DNA of 64,000 nt from Tissierellia bacterium (GCA_030535395.1 JAUNLK010000008.1:1-64000), one strand, 5' to 3'. Positions 8,394-17,863 are shown, numbered from the stretch's first letter. Translations and numbers: made by a program. The notes: generated from the sequence alone by a model not told the origin.

Positions 8394-9746
8394 ATGCTTC
8401 AGCAAACACAAGACGAGAGACTGCAGCATTTGGCAGATAAAATTGAGGCCTCGGGGACCATCGACCGGGCCCTCTACGACCACTACCGGGTCAAGCGGGG
8501 CCTCCGCTACAAGGACGGCACGGGGGTTTTGGTGGGGATCACCAAGGTGGGCTATGTCACCGGCTACGAAAAAGTGGACGACAAAAAAATCCCCCGGGAG
8601 GGGGATCTCATGTACCGGGGCTACTCCATCCTGGACCTGGTGGGGGACGCCCTGGAGCACAATCGCCACTGCTATGAGGAGATCATCTACCTCCTCCTCT
8701 TTGGGGAACTGCCCAGCCAGCAGAGCCTGAGAAATTTCAAAGACATACTCAATCAAGAGACCTATCTGCCAGAGCACTACTTAGAGGATGTCATCCTCAA
8801 AACCCCCAGCCCCAATATTATGAACAAAATGATGCAGTCGGTCCTGGCCCTCTACTCCCGGGATGCCGAGCCCGAGGACATCACCACCATGAATGTCCTC
8901 CGCCAGTCGGTGAGCCTCATTGCCAAGATGCCCCTCATTATGAGCTACAGCTACAGCGCCAAGCGCCACTACATCGACGGCTGCAGCCTCTTCATCCACT
9001 ATCCCGACAAGTCCAAGTCCATTGCCGAAAACATCCTCCACCTCATTCGCAAGGACTCCACCTACACCGCCGAAGAGGCCAAGATCCTGGACCTGATGCT
9101 GGTCCTCCACGCCGAGCACGGGGGCGGGAACAACTCCACCTTCGCCACCCACGTGGTCTCCTCCTCCGGCACCGACACCTACTCGGCCATTGCCACGGCC
9201 CTGGGGGCCCTCAAGGGACCCCGCCACGGGGGGGCCAATCTCATGGCCGATGCCATGCTTGCCAATATTCGGGAGAATGTCCGGGACATGGAAAACGAGG
9301 CGGAGCTCTCCGACTACCTCCGGCGCATTTTGGCGGGAGATGCCTTCGACGGCAAGGGCCTCATCTACGGCCTGGGACACGCCGTCTACACCAAGAGCGA
9401 CCCCAGGGCCCTCCTCTTAAAGGAGCAGGCCCGGAGTCTCGCCAAGGTGAAGGGCTATGAGGAAGACCTGGCCTTTGTGGAGCGGGTGGAGCGCCTGGGA
9501 GGGGCCATCGTTCAGGAGAAGAACGACACCTCCTACCCCGCCTGCGCCAATGTGGACCTCTACTCCGGCCTGGTCTACCGGATGCTCAACATCCCCCTGG
9601 ACCTCTACACTCCCCTCTTCGCCCTCTCCAGAATGGCCGGCTGGTGCGCCCACCGCTTGGAGCAGATTCAAGACACGAAGATCATCCGCCCCGCCTATGT
9701 CAATTTGGGGGGCAAAAAACGATACAAAGCCATGGACGAGAGATAA
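8394..9746 (+). CDS. Citrate synthase
   Basis: A 450-residue citrate synthase with an N-terminal extension, as in clostridial-type enzymes. Catalytic elements are present: the first histidine region LHAEHGGGNNST, GPRHGGAN, the second histidine in GLGHAVYTKSDPRA, and the aspartate in NVDLYSGLVYR. It condenses oxaloacetate and acetyl-CoA to citrate, which the two upstream enzymes take to 2-oxoglutarate. A 2-methylcitrate activity cannot be excluded from sequence. GAAGGGAG lies before the ATG. The operon ends at the hairpin at 9762-9800. Confidence 0.93.
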   Translation: MLQQTQDERLQHLADKIEASGTIDRALYDHYRVKRGLRYKDGTGVLVGITKVGYVTGYEKVDDKKIPREGDLMYRGYSILDLVGDALEHNRHCYEEIIYLLLFGELPSQQSLRNFKDILNQETYLPEHYLEDVILKTPSPNIMNKMMQSVLALYSRDAEPEDITTMNVLRQSVSLIAKMPLIMSYSYSAKRHYIDGCSLFIHYPDKSKSIAENILHLIRKDSTYTAEEAKILDLMLVLHAEHGGGNNSTFATHVVSSSGTDTYSAIATALGALKGPRHGGANLMADAMLANIRENVRDMENEAELSDYLRRILAGDAFDGKGLIYGLGHAVYTKSDPRALLLKEQARSLAKVKGYEEDLAFVERVERLGGAIVQEKNDTSYPACANVDLYSGLVYRMLNIPLDLYTPLFALSRMAGWCAHRLEQIQDTKIIRPAYVNLGGKKRYKAMDER

Positions 9747-9761
9747 TTTTGTACAGCAACA

Positions 9762-9800
9762 CCCCCCTACACTGCCGCGGCAGTACAGGGGGGCGTTTTT
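9762..9800 (+). terminator. Terminator of the citrate synthase operon; hairpin repeat copy 2
   Basis: A long inverted repeat with a C6 arm, a perfect 14-base core ACTGCCGCGGCAGT and a G6 arm, followed by CGTTTTTC on the plus strand. It shares the C-run/ACTG/CAGT/G-run architecture with the repeats at 11-45 and 41258-41288. Confidence 0.75.
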
Positions 9801-9802
9801 CT

Positions 9803-9928
9803 TTACAGGTCCAGACTTTCCAAAAAGGCCAGGGCCACCACCAAAATCGCGAGCCCAAGTCGAAAAGCCCTCCCCCAAGCACAGTTCTGAAGCCGAGGCA
9901 CAGAACCCCCTTCCCATCCATTGAACAC
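9803..9928 (-). CDS. Possible 41-residue membrane peptide or gene remnant
   Basis: A GTG-initiated frame whose last third, GLAILVVALAFLESLDL followed by TAA, looks like a genuine transmembrane tail. The upstream half is rich in Gly and Arg with no recognisable domain. No good ribosome binding site or promoter is seen. It could be a small membrane peptide or the decayed end of a former gene. It is the only coding-like signal in the 307-base gap between citrate synthase and the next gene. Confidence 0.2.
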   Translation of the reverse strand: MFNGWEGGSVPRLQNCAWGRAFRLGLAILVVALAFLESLDL

Positions 9929-10021
9929 GGAGCGCTCTCTCAATGAATATTTTTGCCCTTATTTTGTCACGAAAAGGGAGATCTTAAGAATTGTCCACGG
10001 GCTTTCCCAAAACTGAGCACA

Positions 10022-10044
10022 AAAAAACGAGCCTGAGCTCGTCT
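10022..10044 (-). terminator. Terminator of the small membrane protein gene
   Basis: Hairpin ACGAGC-CTGA-GCTCGT. The preceding A-run at 10021-10027 gives a T-run on the minus strand. It lies just beyond the stop codon at 10054. Confidence 0.75.
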
Positions 10045-10053
10045 TTTGTAGGA

Positions 10054-10437
10054 TTAAAAATTTTCCCTGCCGTCTTTGAAAAAGAGGCTCCCCAAAAGCA
10101 TCCCCGTGAGGGTCACAAAGGGGGCGATGAGTTCCTCTCCCTTGACCATCCAGGTAATGGGGAGATTTACATTTTGATAGCCCAGATAGGCCCAGAGGCC
10201 AAAGAGGGCGAGGAGCACCACCGCCCAGATGGCCCGGGCCTTTCGGCTGAGGGAGTGGAGGAAGAGGCCCATGAAGAGCCCCGTCACCACCAAGGTCCCC
10301 CAGCGGTAGATGGTGGGCTCGGCCATGCGAAAGTCCGGGGCCAGGGCCCGCTCCCGCCACACCGGCCCCAAAAGGGTAAAGGCAGCGACACTCACCACCG
10401 AGAGCACCAACCACAAAAAACCACCCATTCGCTTCAT
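10054..10437 (-). CDS. Small membrane protein, unknown function
   Basis: A 127-residue protein with about four hydrophobic segments: near 7-25, 45-62, 68-87 and 103-119. It has no motif that I recognise. Short basic stretches between segments (SRKARA, FKDGRENF) suggest cytoplasmic loops by the positive-inside rule. Two purine-rich stretches precede the ATG; the AAGGAGG nine bases upstream is the better ribosome binding site. It is monocistronic, with its own promoter and terminator, directly downstream of the ribosomal cluster. Confidence 0.7.
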   Translation of the reverse strand: MKRMGGFLWLVLSVVSVAAFTLLGPVWRERALAPDFRMAEPTIYRWGTLVVTGLFMGLFLHSLSRKARAIWAVVLLALFGLWAYLGYQNVNLPITWMVKGEELIAPFVTLTGMLLGSLFFKDGRENF

Positions 10438-10533
10438 CCTCCTCGACCTCCTTTTCCATCTCCCCCCTGAGGAGACCCCGGGAATGGAGCACTGGAGCCC
10501 AATTCAGGCCCCATCTTACAATATTGTATTTTA

Positions 10534-10563
10534 AATGTATTACATACATACCCCCAGCGTCAA
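10534..10563 (-). promoter_or_regulatory. Probable promoter of the 10054-10437 gene
   Basis: On the minus strand: TTGACG (10558-10563), 18-base spacer, TACATT (10534-10539). An alternative TACAAT lies slightly downstream inside the palindrome TACAATATTGTA. Confidence 0.45.
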
Positions 10564-10602
10564 TGATTTTTCCCACGGGGTCCACATTTTGTATTTTGCC
10601 AC

Positions 10603-10628
10603 AAAAAAAGAAGGCCCTCTTCAGGCCT
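10603..10628 (-). terminator. Terminator of the S10-spc-alpha ribosomal operon
   Basis: The minus-strand hairpin AGGCC-TGAAGAG-GGCCT is followed by TCTTTTTTT, ten bases past the rplQ stop codon. The stem is short but the T-tract is strong. Confidence 0.65.
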
Positions 10629-10636
10629 CCCCATGA

Positions 10637-10978
10637 CTATACCAGCTCGATAATGGCCATTTCTGCGCCATCGCCGACCCGGGGTCCCTTTTTCAAAATA
10701 CGGGTGTAGCCGCCGTTGCGATCTGCATATTCGGGGGCAATTTCCGTAAATAGTTTGGTTACCACGTCTTCGTCAAAAATGTAGCTCAGCGCCTGGCGGC
10801 GGGCGTGTAGGTCTCCACGCTTGCCCAGGGTGATCATTTTTTCAGCGACTCTGCGGGTCTCTTTGGCCCGGGTCACCGTCGTTTCAATGCGTCCCCGACG
10901 CAGAAGTTCCGTTGTCAAGCTCCGAAGCATGGATCTTCTTTGTGGGGAGGTGCGCCCTAATTTTCTCATTTTAGCCAC
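10637..10978 (-). CDS. rplQ: 50S ribosomal protein L17
   Basis: A 113-residue L17 of standard bacterial length, with the conserved N-terminal [12 protein letters not shown] block that contacts 23S rRNA and a C-terminal [14 protein letters not shown]. It is the last gene of the ribosomal cluster, 11 bases after rpoA, as usual in Bacillota. An intrinsic terminator follows. Confidence 0.97.
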   Translation of the reverse strand: MAKMRKLGRTSPQRRSMLRSLTTELLRRGRIETTVTRAKETRRVAEKMITLGKRGDLHARRQALSYIFDEDVVTKLFTEIAPEYADRNGGYTRILKKGPRVGDGAEMAIIELV

Positions 10979-10989
10979 GGTATACCTCC

Positions 10990-11937
10990 TTACTCATCTT
11001 CTTGCTTCAAAGATAGCCCAAGCTCTCCGAGTTTTTCTTGCACTTCTTCTAAGCTCTTCTTTCCGAGGTTGCGGACCTTCATCATGTCCTCCTCGGTTTT
11101 ATTCACAAGTTCTTCCACCGTATTGATATTGGCCCGCTTCAGACAGTTGTAGCTGCGCACGGACAGATCCAATTCATCCACGGTCATCTCGAGGATTTTT
11201 TCCGAGTGATCTTCGGGTTTCTCCACCATGATGCTCACTTCATCCACCTTGTGGGTCATGGCGATGAAGAGGTTCAAGTGCTCGGTGAGAATTTTTGCCG
11301 CCAGGGAAGTGGCCTCATCGGCGGCGACGCTGCCGTCGGTTTCCACATCGAGGATGAGGCGATCAAAGTCCGTCCGCTGCCCCACTCGAGTGTTTTCCAC
11401 CTGCCAGTTGACCTTGCGCACGGGGGTGAAGTTGCTGTCCACGGGGATGACCCCGATTTCCGTCACTTCCTCCTTGCGCATTTCGCTGGGGACATAGCCC
11501 CGGCCCTTTTCAATGACCAGCTCCATATACACCTCTGCGTCCTCGTTGAGGGTGGCAATGAGGTGTTTGGGATTGACCACTTCCACGCCCAGGGGCAGTT
11601 CCAGATCTTCGGCAGTGAGTTCTCCGGGGCCCTTCATTTCCACTGTGGCCCGTACCGGTCCCTCGACACTGCTTCTCAGGACAATGCCCTTGATGTTCAG
11701 GATGATTTCTGGGACGTCCTCATAGACGCCTTCCATGGCGCTGAACTCGTGCTCCACCCCACGGATGTTGACCATGCTTACGGCTGCACCGGGAAGGGAG
11801 GAGAGGAGGACTCTCCTCAAGGAGTTACCGAGGGTAATGCCGTAGCCGCTCTCCAGGGGCTCTACGACAAATCTGCCTTTTTTACCGTCCTCTGAGAGCT
11901 CTTCGATGTTGATACTCGGCTTTTCGATTTCGATCAA
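10990..11937 (-). CDS. rpoA: RNA polymerase alpha subunit
   Basis: A 315-residue alpha subunit. The N-terminal domain ([16 protein letters not shown]) drives dimerisation and core assembly. A flexible linker follows near residues 230-245. The C-terminal domain (about 250-310: [20 protein letters not shown] and [11 protein letters not shown]) binds UP elements and activators. It lies between rpsK and rplQ. The roughly 50-base gap upstream holds no gene; rpsD is absent here, as in Bacillus. Confidence 0.97.
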   Translation of the reverse strand: MIEIEKPSINIEELSEDGKKGRFVVEPLESGYGITLGNSLRRVLLSSLPGAAVSMVNIRGVEHEFSAMEGVYEDVPEIILNIKGIVLRSSVEGPVRATVEMKGPGELTAEDLELPLGVEVVNPKHLIATLNEDAEVYMELVIEKGRGYVPSEMRKEEVTEIGVIPVDSNFTPVRKVNWQVENTRVGQRTDFDRLILDVETDGSVAADEATSLAAKILTEHLNLFIAMTHKVDEVSIMVEKPEDHSEKILEMTVDELDLSVRSYNCLKRANINTVEELVNKTEEDMMKVRNLGKKSLEEVQEKLGELGLSLKQEDE

Positions 11938-11986
11938 TGCTGCCCCCTATTCCGTACGGGTTCATCCGTTGAACCGGTGTGGTTAA

Positions 11987-12385
11987 TTATACTCTCCTCC
12001 GCTTGGGTGGACGGCATCCGTTGTGGGGAATCGGCGTAACGTCTTTGATCATGGTTACTTCGAGGCCCGATGCTTGAAGGGAACGGATGGCCGCTTCTCT
12101 GCCGGATCCAGGTCCCTTTACGTAGACTTCTACGCTCTTGAGACCGTGCTCTTTGGCCTTGGTGGCCGCTTCCTGTGCTGCCTCTTGAGCTGCGAAGGGC
12201 GTGGATTTCCGGCTGCCCTTGAAGCCCAGTTGGCCGGCACTGGCCCAGCTAATGACATTCCCGCTCATGTCGGTCAAGGTCACCATGGTGTTGTTGAAGG
12301 AGCTGGCGATGTGGGCCTGTCCCTTCTCTATATTTTTACGAACCCGCTTTTTCCCGCGAGCTTGGGTTTTTTGTGCTTTAGCCAT
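11987..12385 (-). CDS. rpsK: 30S ribosomal protein S11
   Basis: A 132-residue S11 with conserved [12 protein letters not shown] and the C-terminal [17 protein letters not shown]. It forms part of the platform of the small subunit, near the mRNA exit. It lies nine bases after rpsM. Confidence 0.97.
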   Translation of the reverse strand: MAKAQKTQARGKKRVRKNIEKGQAHIASSFNNTMVTLTDMSGNVISWASAGQLGFKGSRKSTPFAAQEAAQEAATKAKEHGLKSVEVYVKGPGSGREAAIRSLQASGLEVTMIKDVTPIPHNGCRPPKRRRV

Positions 12386-12394
12386 TGTGCCCCC

Positions 12395-12757
12395 CTACTT
12401 CTTCTTGGATACGATCCGCTTCGGACCCTTCCGGGTTCTGGCATTGGTCTTGGTCTTTTGACCGCGAACGGGAAGGCCTCTCTTGTGGCGGATGCCACGA
12501 TAGCTGTTGATTTCACGGAGACGCTTGATGTTCAGCGCCACGTCCCGTCTCAAATCGCCTTCTACAGTGTAGTTTTCGATTTGGTCGCGGATGGCCCCGA
12601 TCTCGTCCTCAGTGAGGTCCTTGACTCGAGTGTCGAAGGATACCCCGGCGTCTTTGAGGATCTTTTGAGCGCTGGCCCGTCCGATGCCGTAGATGTAGGT
12701 GAGTCCGATTTCGGCTCTTTTTTCTCTAGGTAAGTCAATACCTGCAATTCGTGCCAT
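12395..12757 (-). CDS. rpsM: 30S ribosomal protein S13
   Basis: A 120-residue S13 with N-terminal [13 protein letters not shown], the helix-turn-helix-like [12 protein letters not shown], and the basic C-terminal tail [14 protein letters not shown] that reaches toward P-site tRNA. It lies 11 bases after rpmJ. Confidence 0.97.
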   Translation of the reverse strand: MARIAGIDLPREKRAEIGLTYIYGIGRASAQKILKDAGVSFDTRVKDLTEDEIGAIRDQIENYTVEGDLRRDVALNIKRLREINSYRGIRHKRGLPVRGQKTKTNARTRKGPKRIVSKKK

Positions 12758-12768
12758 AGTACTCCCCC

Positions 12769-12882
12769 TTATCCTTGCTTCTGTTTATGCTTTGGATTTT
12801 CGCAAATCACCATTACTTTTCCCTTGCGTTTGATGATTTTGCACTTCTCGCACATTTTCTTTACCGAAGGTCTTACTTTCAC
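12769..12882 (-). CDS. rpmJ: 50S ribosomal protein L36
   Basis: A 37-residue L36 starting with [23 protein letters not shown], then [16 protein letters not shown]. The CxxC and C...H residues form the zinc ribbon of the zinc-binding L36 type. The length and its position between infA and rpsM are standard. GGAGGGAGAAGG lies upstream of the GTG. Confidence 0.95.
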   Translation of the reverse strand: MKVRPSVKKMCEKCKIIKRKGKVMVICENPKHKQKQG

Positions 12883-12898
12883 CCTTCTCCCTCCTGAT

Positions 12899-13117
12899 CT
12901 ATTTCTTTCTCCAAGTGATGCGCCCCTTGGTCAAGTCGTAGGGACTCATTTCCACTGTGACGCGGTCACCGGGGAGAATTCGAATATAATGCATTCTCAG
13001 CTTACCGGAAATGTGGGCCAGGATTTCGTGGCCGTTTTCCAGTTCTACTTTAAATTGGGTATTGGGCAGGGCATCGGTGACGACGCCTTCTACCTCAATG
13101 ACATCTTCTTTTGTCAC
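12899..13117 (-). CDS. infA: Translation initiation factor IF-1
   Basis: A 72-residue OB-fold protein of standard length: [13 protein letters not shown], then [20 protein letters not shown] and the C-terminal [12 protein letters not shown]. It binds the A site of the 30S subunit during initiation. Gene order KOW protein-infA-rpmJ is typical of Bacillota. Confidence 0.97.
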   Translation of the reverse strand: MTKEDVIEVEGVVTDALPNTQFKVELENGHEILAHISGKLRMHYIRILPGDRVTVEMSPYDLTKGRITWRKK

Positions 13118-13129
13118 GAGCGTCCTCCT

Positions 13130-13396
13130 TTAGGCCTCTTGAAAGGGCGACAGCTGCTTTCTAATGTAGCTGTCGTTGAACAGGTGGTTTTCCTCTGGGA
13201 ACTCCACGAAGGTCTTCGTGAAGGCCACATGCTTGAACTTCTTTTTTTTGGGATGGCTCAGGGTGCGCCTGCGGCCATCCACCAGCATCAGGTACTGTTC
13301 GTCCACGATATCCAAAACCACGAAAAATTGGTCTTGGTCCCTCCCGGCCTTGGATTTGACTACTTGACCGGTGCGCACCTGACAGGTTCCGGTCAT
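13130..13396 (-). CDS. KOW-domain RNA-binding protein (L14e-like)
   Basis: An 88-residue protein with an N-terminal KOW-like segment (GQVVKSKAGRDQDQFFVVLDIV) and the basic block LSHPKKKKFKH. It matches the small RNA-binding protein commonly encoded between map and infA in Bacillota. Its start overlaps the adk stop by four bases. Here map, which usually separates it from adk, is missing. Its exact role is unknown; an accessory ribosomal function is likely. Confidence 0.85.
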   Translation of the reverse strand: MTGTCQVRTGQVVKSKAGRDQDQFFVVLDIVDEQYLMLVDGRRRTLSHPKKKKFKHVAFTKTFVEFPEENHLFNDSYIRKQLSPFQEA

Positions 13397-14049
13397 GCCC
13401 TTTGAACCCCTTGTAGTGCTGCTAAAATGCGATCTTTCACCTCTTGAACCGATTGATTGCCATCGATGTCCACGAGATTGTCTTGTGCCTTGTAGTAGTC
13501 GATCAGGGGCGTCGTCTGACGTTCATAGACGTCGATCCGATGGCGCACGGTCTCCTCCTGGTCGTCGTCCCGCTGAATGAGCTGGGTGCCGTCGTCGTCA
13601 CAGACGCCGTCGACTTTGGGAGGAAAGTGGGTCACATGGTAGCTCTTGCCACAAGTGGGGCAGACCCTGCGGCCCACGATGCGTTGAATGAGGGCTTCCT
13701 TGTCCACATTGATGTTGATCACGCAGTCCAGTGTCACGCCAATTTCTTCCAGAGCACCGTCGAGGGCCACTGCCTGGTTCACCGTCCGGGGGAAGCCGTC
13801 CAAAAGGAAGCTCCCCTCAGGCCCCATGGACTTGATGCGGTCGGTGACAATGTCGTTGACCACTTCGTCGGGGACCAGTGCCCCTCTGTCCATGTACTCC
13901 TTGGCTCTCTTGCCAAGGGGGGTGCCATTTTTGATATTTTCACGGAAGATGTCTCCGGTGGACAGGTGCAAAGCTCCCGTATGTTCCACAATGAACTCGG
14001 ACTGGGTGCCCTTGCCGGCTCCCGGGGGTCCTAGAATAATCAGTCGCAT
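13393..14049 (-). CDS. adk: Adenylate kinase
   Basis: A 218-residue long-type adenylate kinase catalysing ATP + AMP to 2 ADP. The P-loop is GPPGAGKGTQ at residues 7-16 and the AMP-site sequence is DGFPRTVNQA. The LID carries a structural zinc site of the Cys-Cys-Cys-Asp type (CPTC then CDDD), common in Gram-positive enzymes. It lies ten bases after secY. Confidence 0.97.
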   Translation of the reverse strand: MRLIILGPPGAGKGTQSEFIVEHTGALHLSTGDIFRENIKNGTPLGKRAKEYMDRGALVPDEVVNDIVTDRIKSMGPEGSFLLDGFPRTVNQAVALDGALEEIGVTLDCVININVDKEALIQRIVGRRVCPTCGKSYHVTHFPPKVDGVCDDDGTQLIQRDDDQEETVRHRIDVYERQTTPLIDYYKAQDNLVDIDGNQSVQEVKDRILAALQGVQRA

Positions 14050-14058
14050 ATGCCCTCC

Positions 14059-15339
14059 TTATTTCAAAAAGCCCTTGTAGTGGCGCATCATCAGTTGCTG
14101 TTCCAGTACCCTTGCAGTCTCCAGAACTACCCCAACGACGATGATGATACTGGTTCCCCCAAAGGAGAACTTCATACCACTGAATTTTTCAAGAATGGCC
14201 GGCAATACGGCGAGAAAACCCAGAACCAAACCACCGGGCAGCACCAGGCGGTTCACCGTGCGCTGCAGGAATTCGGAAGTTTTCCGACCGGCCCGGATTC
14301 CGGGAATAAATCCACCATTTTGTTGCAAGCTCTTGGCGTATTCCACGGTGTTGAACTGGATGGCCGTATAGAAGAAGGAGAAGAAGACGATGAGCAGCAT
14401 CATCAGGACGCTGTAGATGACCAGGCCCCCATTTCCCTCGGGCGTAAACCAGTTGAGGAGGAAGCGGCTGAAGCCATTCTCCCGACCGGCAAACATGACA
14501 TAGAGCTGTGGAATGCTCATGATGGTTTGAGCAAAGATAATGGGCATAACGCCGCTCATGAGGACTTTCACGGGAATGTGGGTGTTTTGTCCACCGTACA
14601 TTTTCCGTCCCACCACGCGCTTGGCGTACTGTACATTGATCTTGCGGACCCCTTCATTGAGGGCCACAACAATGAGGATGATGGCCACAATGAGGATCAT
14701 AAATACAATGACCCATGCCCAGCTGGCGGCCCCTTGGGCGGCCATGACAAAGGAACGGTAGATGTCCCCTGGGAATCTGGCCACAATACCGGCAAAGATG
14801 ATCAAGCTGATCCCGTTGCCGATGCCTTTTTCTGTAATTTGTTCCCCCAGCCACACCAGGAACATGGTCCCCGCCGTTACCGAGAGAATGATGATGACAT
14901 TTTGGAATTGGTTGGTGGTGTTCACTGCCTGGCGGTAGAAGCCAAAGGTATAGCCAAAGGCCTGAACGGCAGCCAATACCACGGCCAAGTACCGGGTGTA
15001 CTTTGCAATCTTCTTCCGGCCGGTTTCCCCCTCTTTGCTCAGGGCCTCAAGGGAGGGAATGGCCATGGTGAGAAGTTGCAAAATAATGCTGGCAGTAATA
15101 TAGGGATAGATGTTGGCGGCAAATACGGAGAAGGTTGAGAAGTTCCCCCCGCTCATCAAATCCAAAAAGGAGAGAATACCGCCCTGCTGTTGCTGGAAGA
15201 TTTGCTTTATGGCCTGTGGGTTCATAAAGGGCACGGGAATGTGACTTCCCAGCCGGTACACCACCAGCATCAGGAGGGTGAAGAGAAGCTTTTTGCGTAT
15301 TTCAGGGACTTTCCAAGCATCTCTAAAGGTCTCTACCAT
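14059..15339 (-). CDS. secY: Protein translocase subunit SecY
   Basis: A 426-residue, ten-helix core of the Sec translocon. Conserved features include the N-terminal amphipathic segment, SGGNFSTFSVFAANIYPYIT near the plug, GIGNGISLIIF, and NTVEYAKSLQQNGGFIPGIR near the C-terminal cytoplasmic loops that contact SecA and ribosomes. It directly follows rplO with no gap. The partner secG is at 48688-48921; secE is not in the window. Confidence 0.97.
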   Translation of the reverse strand: MVETFRDAWKVPEIRKKLLFTLLMLVVYRLGSHIPVPFMNPQAIKQIFQQQQGGILSFLDLMSGGNFSTFSVFAANIYPYITASIILQLLTMAIPSLEALSKEGETGRKKIAKYTRYLAVVLAAVQAFGYTFGFYRQAVNTTNQFQNVIIILSVTAGTMFLVWLGEQITEKGIGNGISLIIFAGIVARFPGDIYRSFVMAAQGAASWAWVIVFMILIVAIILIVVALNEGVRKINVQYAKRVVGRKMYGGQNTHIPVKVLMSGVMPIIFAQTIMSIPQLYVMFAGRENGFSRFLLNWFTPEGNGGLVIYSVLMMLLIVFFSFFYTAIQFNTVEYAKSLQQNGGFIPGIRAGRKTSEFLQRTVNRLVLPGGLVLGFLAVLPAILEKFSGMKFSFGGTSIIIVVGVVLETARVLEQQLMMRHYKGFLK

Positions 15340-15789
15340 TTAGATCACCTCGGCCTTTCCCCCTGCCGCTTCTATTTTCTCTTGGGCTGATTTTGTGAAG
15401 TATTGGGCCTTTACAGTTACCGATACATTCAAGTCGCCATTGCCCAGTACCCTGAGGCCGTCCTTGGCATCTCGGGCGTGAACAATATTCCGATCAATGA
15501 GCGTTTCAAGGGAAATCTCGCTCCCATTTTCAAATTGATTCAATGTTTCCACATTGATCACTGCGTATTCCTTTTTAAAGATATTGGTGAATCCCCGCTT
15601 GGGCAAGCGACGGAACAAGGGCATTTGGCCCCCTTCAAAACCGGGGCGTACGCCTCCACCACTGCGAGCCTTTTGGCCCTTGTGTCCCCTACCGGAGGTC
15701 TTGCCGGTGCCGGAACCGATGCCGCGGCCAACGCGTTTTTTCGCCTTGACGCCGCCACCTTCTGCCGGGCGCAAATCGTGCAATTTCAT
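15340..15789 (-). CDS. rplO: 50S ribosomal protein L15
   Basis: A 149-residue L15 with the glycine/arginine-rich N-terminal extension ([20 protein letters not shown]) that threads into 23S rRNA, then [17 protein letters not shown]. It lies 12 bases after rpmD and abuts secY. Confidence 0.97.
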   Translation of the reverse strand: MKLHDLRPAEGGGVKAKKRVGRGIGSGTGKTSGRGHKGQKARSGGGVRPGFEGGQMPLFRRLPKRGFTNIFKKEYAVINVETLNQFENGSEISLETLIDRNIVHARDAKDGLRVLGNGDLNVSVTVKAQYFTKSAQEKIEAAGGKAEVI

Positions 15790-15801
15790 GAGTCCACCTC
15801 C

Positions 15802-15978
15802 TTAGTCGACAATCTCAACCATAAAGTTGATTTTTTCAATCATACCGCGAATTTGGGGGGTGTCTTGTTTTTCGATGACCTCGCCCACCTTCTTAAAGCC
15901 CAGGGCCTTTACGGTACGCTTGTGATTTTCAATTCTGCCGATGGGACTTTTGACCAGTTTAATTTTTAAAGTTTCCAC
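15802..15978 (-). CDS. rpmD: 50S ribosomal protein L30
   Basis: A 58-residue L30 with a GTG start: METLKIKLVKSPIGRIENHK, then LGFKKVGEVIEKQDTP and IRGMIEKINFMVEIVD. Length and position between rpsE and rplO are those of the bacterial family. Confidence 0.95.
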   Translation of the reverse strand: METLKIKLVKSPIGRIENHKRTVKALGFKKVGEVIEKQDTPQIRGMIEKINFMVEIVD

Positions 15979-15987
15979 ATCCGCCCC

Positions 15988-16500
15988 CTAGTCTGTAATC
16001 TCTTCTACGGATTTACCCCGCAGCTTGGCAACGCTCTGGGCCGTCTTGAGACTGGTGAGCCCTTCCATGGTTGCGTTTACTGTATTTCTCGGGTTTGAGG
16101 AGCCAATGGAGTGGGTGTAGATGTCCTTGATTCCAGCCAGCTCGCAGACGGCACGAACGCTGCCCCCTGCGATAACGCCGGTACCGGGACGGGCGGGCTT
16201 CAGGAATACCCGGCCTGCACCAAAGACACCGGTCACTTGGTGGGGAATGGTGTTGCCCAAAAGATTGATCTTTTGAACATTTTTCCGGGCAGCTTGGGTT
16301 CCCTTGCGAATGGCTTCGGGTACTTCCAGGGCCTTGCCCATGCCAACGCCCACACGTCCATTGTGGTCACCCACAACGACCAGTGCGGAGAAACGCATAT
16401 TTCGGCCACCCTTTACGGTCTTGGCGACGCGGTTGATGGCAACAACCCGTTCTTCAAACTCGGAATCTTGCTGTTGTTTTCTGTTGCGATTGCGATCCAT
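15988..16500 (-). CDS. rpsE: 30S ribosomal protein S5
   Basis: A 170-residue S5 with the N-terminal double-stranded RNA-binding-like domain ([20 protein letters not shown], then [19 protein letters not shown]) and the C-terminal [17 protein letters not shown]. It contributes to decoding accuracy. It lies nine bases from rpmD. Confidence 0.97.
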   Translation of the reverse strand: MDRNRNRKQQQDSEFEERVVAINRVAKTVKGGRNMRFSALVVVGDHNGRVGVGMGKALEVPEAIRKGTQAARKNVQKINLLGNTIPHQVTGVFGAGRVFLKPARPGTGVIAGGSVRAVCELAGIKDIYTHSIGSSNPRNTVNATMEGLTSLKTAQSVAKLRGKSVEEITD

Positions 16501-16514
16501 ACATCCCTCCCTTG

Positions 16515-16877
16515 CTAGAATTTCAATCCTGCTTCACGAGCAGCATCGGCCAGTGCAGCAATGCGGCCGTGGTAGATATAGCCACCGCGGTCAAAGACAA
16601 CCTCTTCAATGGAGAGTTCCTTTGCCTTTTGTGCAATGGAGGTGCCCACTGCCTTTGCGGCTTCCTTGTTCTTGGTTTTCTCAAGGTTCAAATTGCTGTC
16701 CAGGGTGGAAGCACTAGCCAGGGTTTGACCCTTCTCATCGTCGATGAGTTGGGCGTAGATGTGGTGGGCACTCCGGTAGACGGAGAGACGGGGTCTTTTT
16801 CCGTTTCCGGAGACCTTGTTGCGCACGCGTTTGTGACGAGCGATGCGATTGTTCTTGCGATCGACCTTTTTAAACAA
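16515..16877 (-). CDS. rplR: 50S ribosomal protein L18
   Basis: A 120-residue L18 that binds 5S rRNA. The basic N-terminus ([18 protein letters not shown]) and C-terminal [20 protein letters not shown] are typical. It lies between rplF and rpsE. Confidence 0.97.
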   Translation of the reverse strand: MFKKVDRKNNRIARHKRVRNKVSGNGKRPRLSVYRSAHHIYAQLIDDEKGQTLASASTLDSNLNLEKTKNKEAAKAVGTSIAQKAKELSIEEVVFDRGGYIYHGRIAALADAAREAGLKF

Positions 16878-16892
16878 TGGTGCTCTCCTTTC

Positions 16893-17429
16893 CTATTTAC
16901 CGGTCTTACCGACCTTGCGACGAACGTACTCATCAACGTAGCGGATCCCTTTTCCCTTGTAGGGTTCGGGGCTGCGATAGGAGCGAATGTGGGCGGCATA
17001 GGCACCGACCTTTTGCTTATCGATTCCCTTTACGATGATCTGTGTATTGGAAGGAACTTCCACTTCAATCCCCTCGGGATCTTCCAGCTCAATGGGGTGG
17101 GAGAAACCGAGGTTGAGGTTCAGTTTGTTGCCACTCTTGGCGGCACGATAACCGGTACCGATGATTTCCAGTTCCTTTTTGAAGCCTTCGCTGACTCCTT
17201 CCACATTGTTGGCAATGAGGGAGCGGTACAGGCCGTGGAGGGCCCTGTTGCTGCGGCTGTCGTCGGGACGCTCTACCAGGATTTCTCCCTCTTCCACACG
17301 TACGGTGAGGGCATCATCCACGTGGAGGGCAAGTTCCCCCTTGGGTCCTTTGACCACAATGTCATTGTCCGCGATCTTAACGTCCACTCCGGATGGGATC
17401 GTGATGGCTTTTTTTCCGATTCGAGACAT
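16893..17429 (-). CDS. rplF: 50S ribosomal protein L6
   Basis: A 178-residue L6 made of two duplicated domains. Marker segments are MSRIGKKAI at the start, [11 protein letters not shown] in the middle and the RNA-binding [14 protein letters not shown] near the C-terminus. The ATG at 17429 is preferred over an in-frame GTG two codons upstream: it gives the canonical N-terminus and sits at correct spacing from GAGGGGGTGAG. Confidence 0.95.
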   Translation of the reverse strand: MSRIGKKAITIPSGVDVKIADNDIVVKGPKGELALHVDDALTVRVEEGEILVERPDDSRSNRALHGLYRSLIANNVEGVSEGFKKELEIIGTGYRAAKSGNKLNLNLGFSHPIELEDPEGIEVEVPSNTQIIVKGIDKQKVGAYAAHIRSYRSPEPYKGKGIRYVDEYVRRKVGKTGK

Positions 17430-17444
17430 ACTCACCCCCTCTTC

Positions 17445-17840
17445 TTACCAGACATAGCAAATCACTTCGCCGCCCACGCGCTCTTTCCGCGCTTGACGGT
17501 CCGTCATGATTCCCTTAGAGGTGGAGATAATGGCAATGCCCAATCCACCCAGGACTTTCGGCAGCTCTTGGCTGTTGGCGTACACCCGAAGGCCGGGCTT
17601 GGAAATGCGCTTGATACCGCTAATGACGCGCTCGTCGCCTTCGCCGTACTTCAGTTCCACCTTAATGGTCCCTTGCTTGTCGTCTTCTACGACCTCATAT
17701 CCCTTGATGTAGCCTTCTTCCAGGAGAATTCGGCTCACTTCCGCCTTGATCTTCGAAGCGGGGATTTGAACCGAGCTGTGTCTTGCGTTGTTTCCGTTTC
17801 GGATACGCGTGAGCATATCGGCAATCGGATCTGTCATCAT
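17445..17840 (-). CDS. rpsH: 30S ribosomal protein S8
   Basis: A 131-residue S8 with N-terminal [15 protein letters not shown] and the C-terminal [20 protein letters not shown] motif that binds helix 21 of 16S rRNA. In enterobacteria S8 represses the spc operon. No S8 target-like hairpin was recognised here. Confidence 0.97.
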   Translation of the reverse strand: MMTDPIADMLTRIRNGNNARHSSVQIPASKIKAEVSRILLEEGYIKGYEVVEDDKQGTIKVELKYGEGDERVISGIKRISKPGLRVYANSQELPKVLGGLGIAIISTSKGIMTDRQARKERVGGEVICYVW

Positions 17841-17863
17841 AATGGTTCCTCCTTTCGAACGGC

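Noticed and set aside
6873..8777. A 634-codon minus-strand open frame opposite aconitase, icd and citrate synthase
   Set aside because: Antisense to three intact enzymes, without ribosome binding site or recognisable motif.
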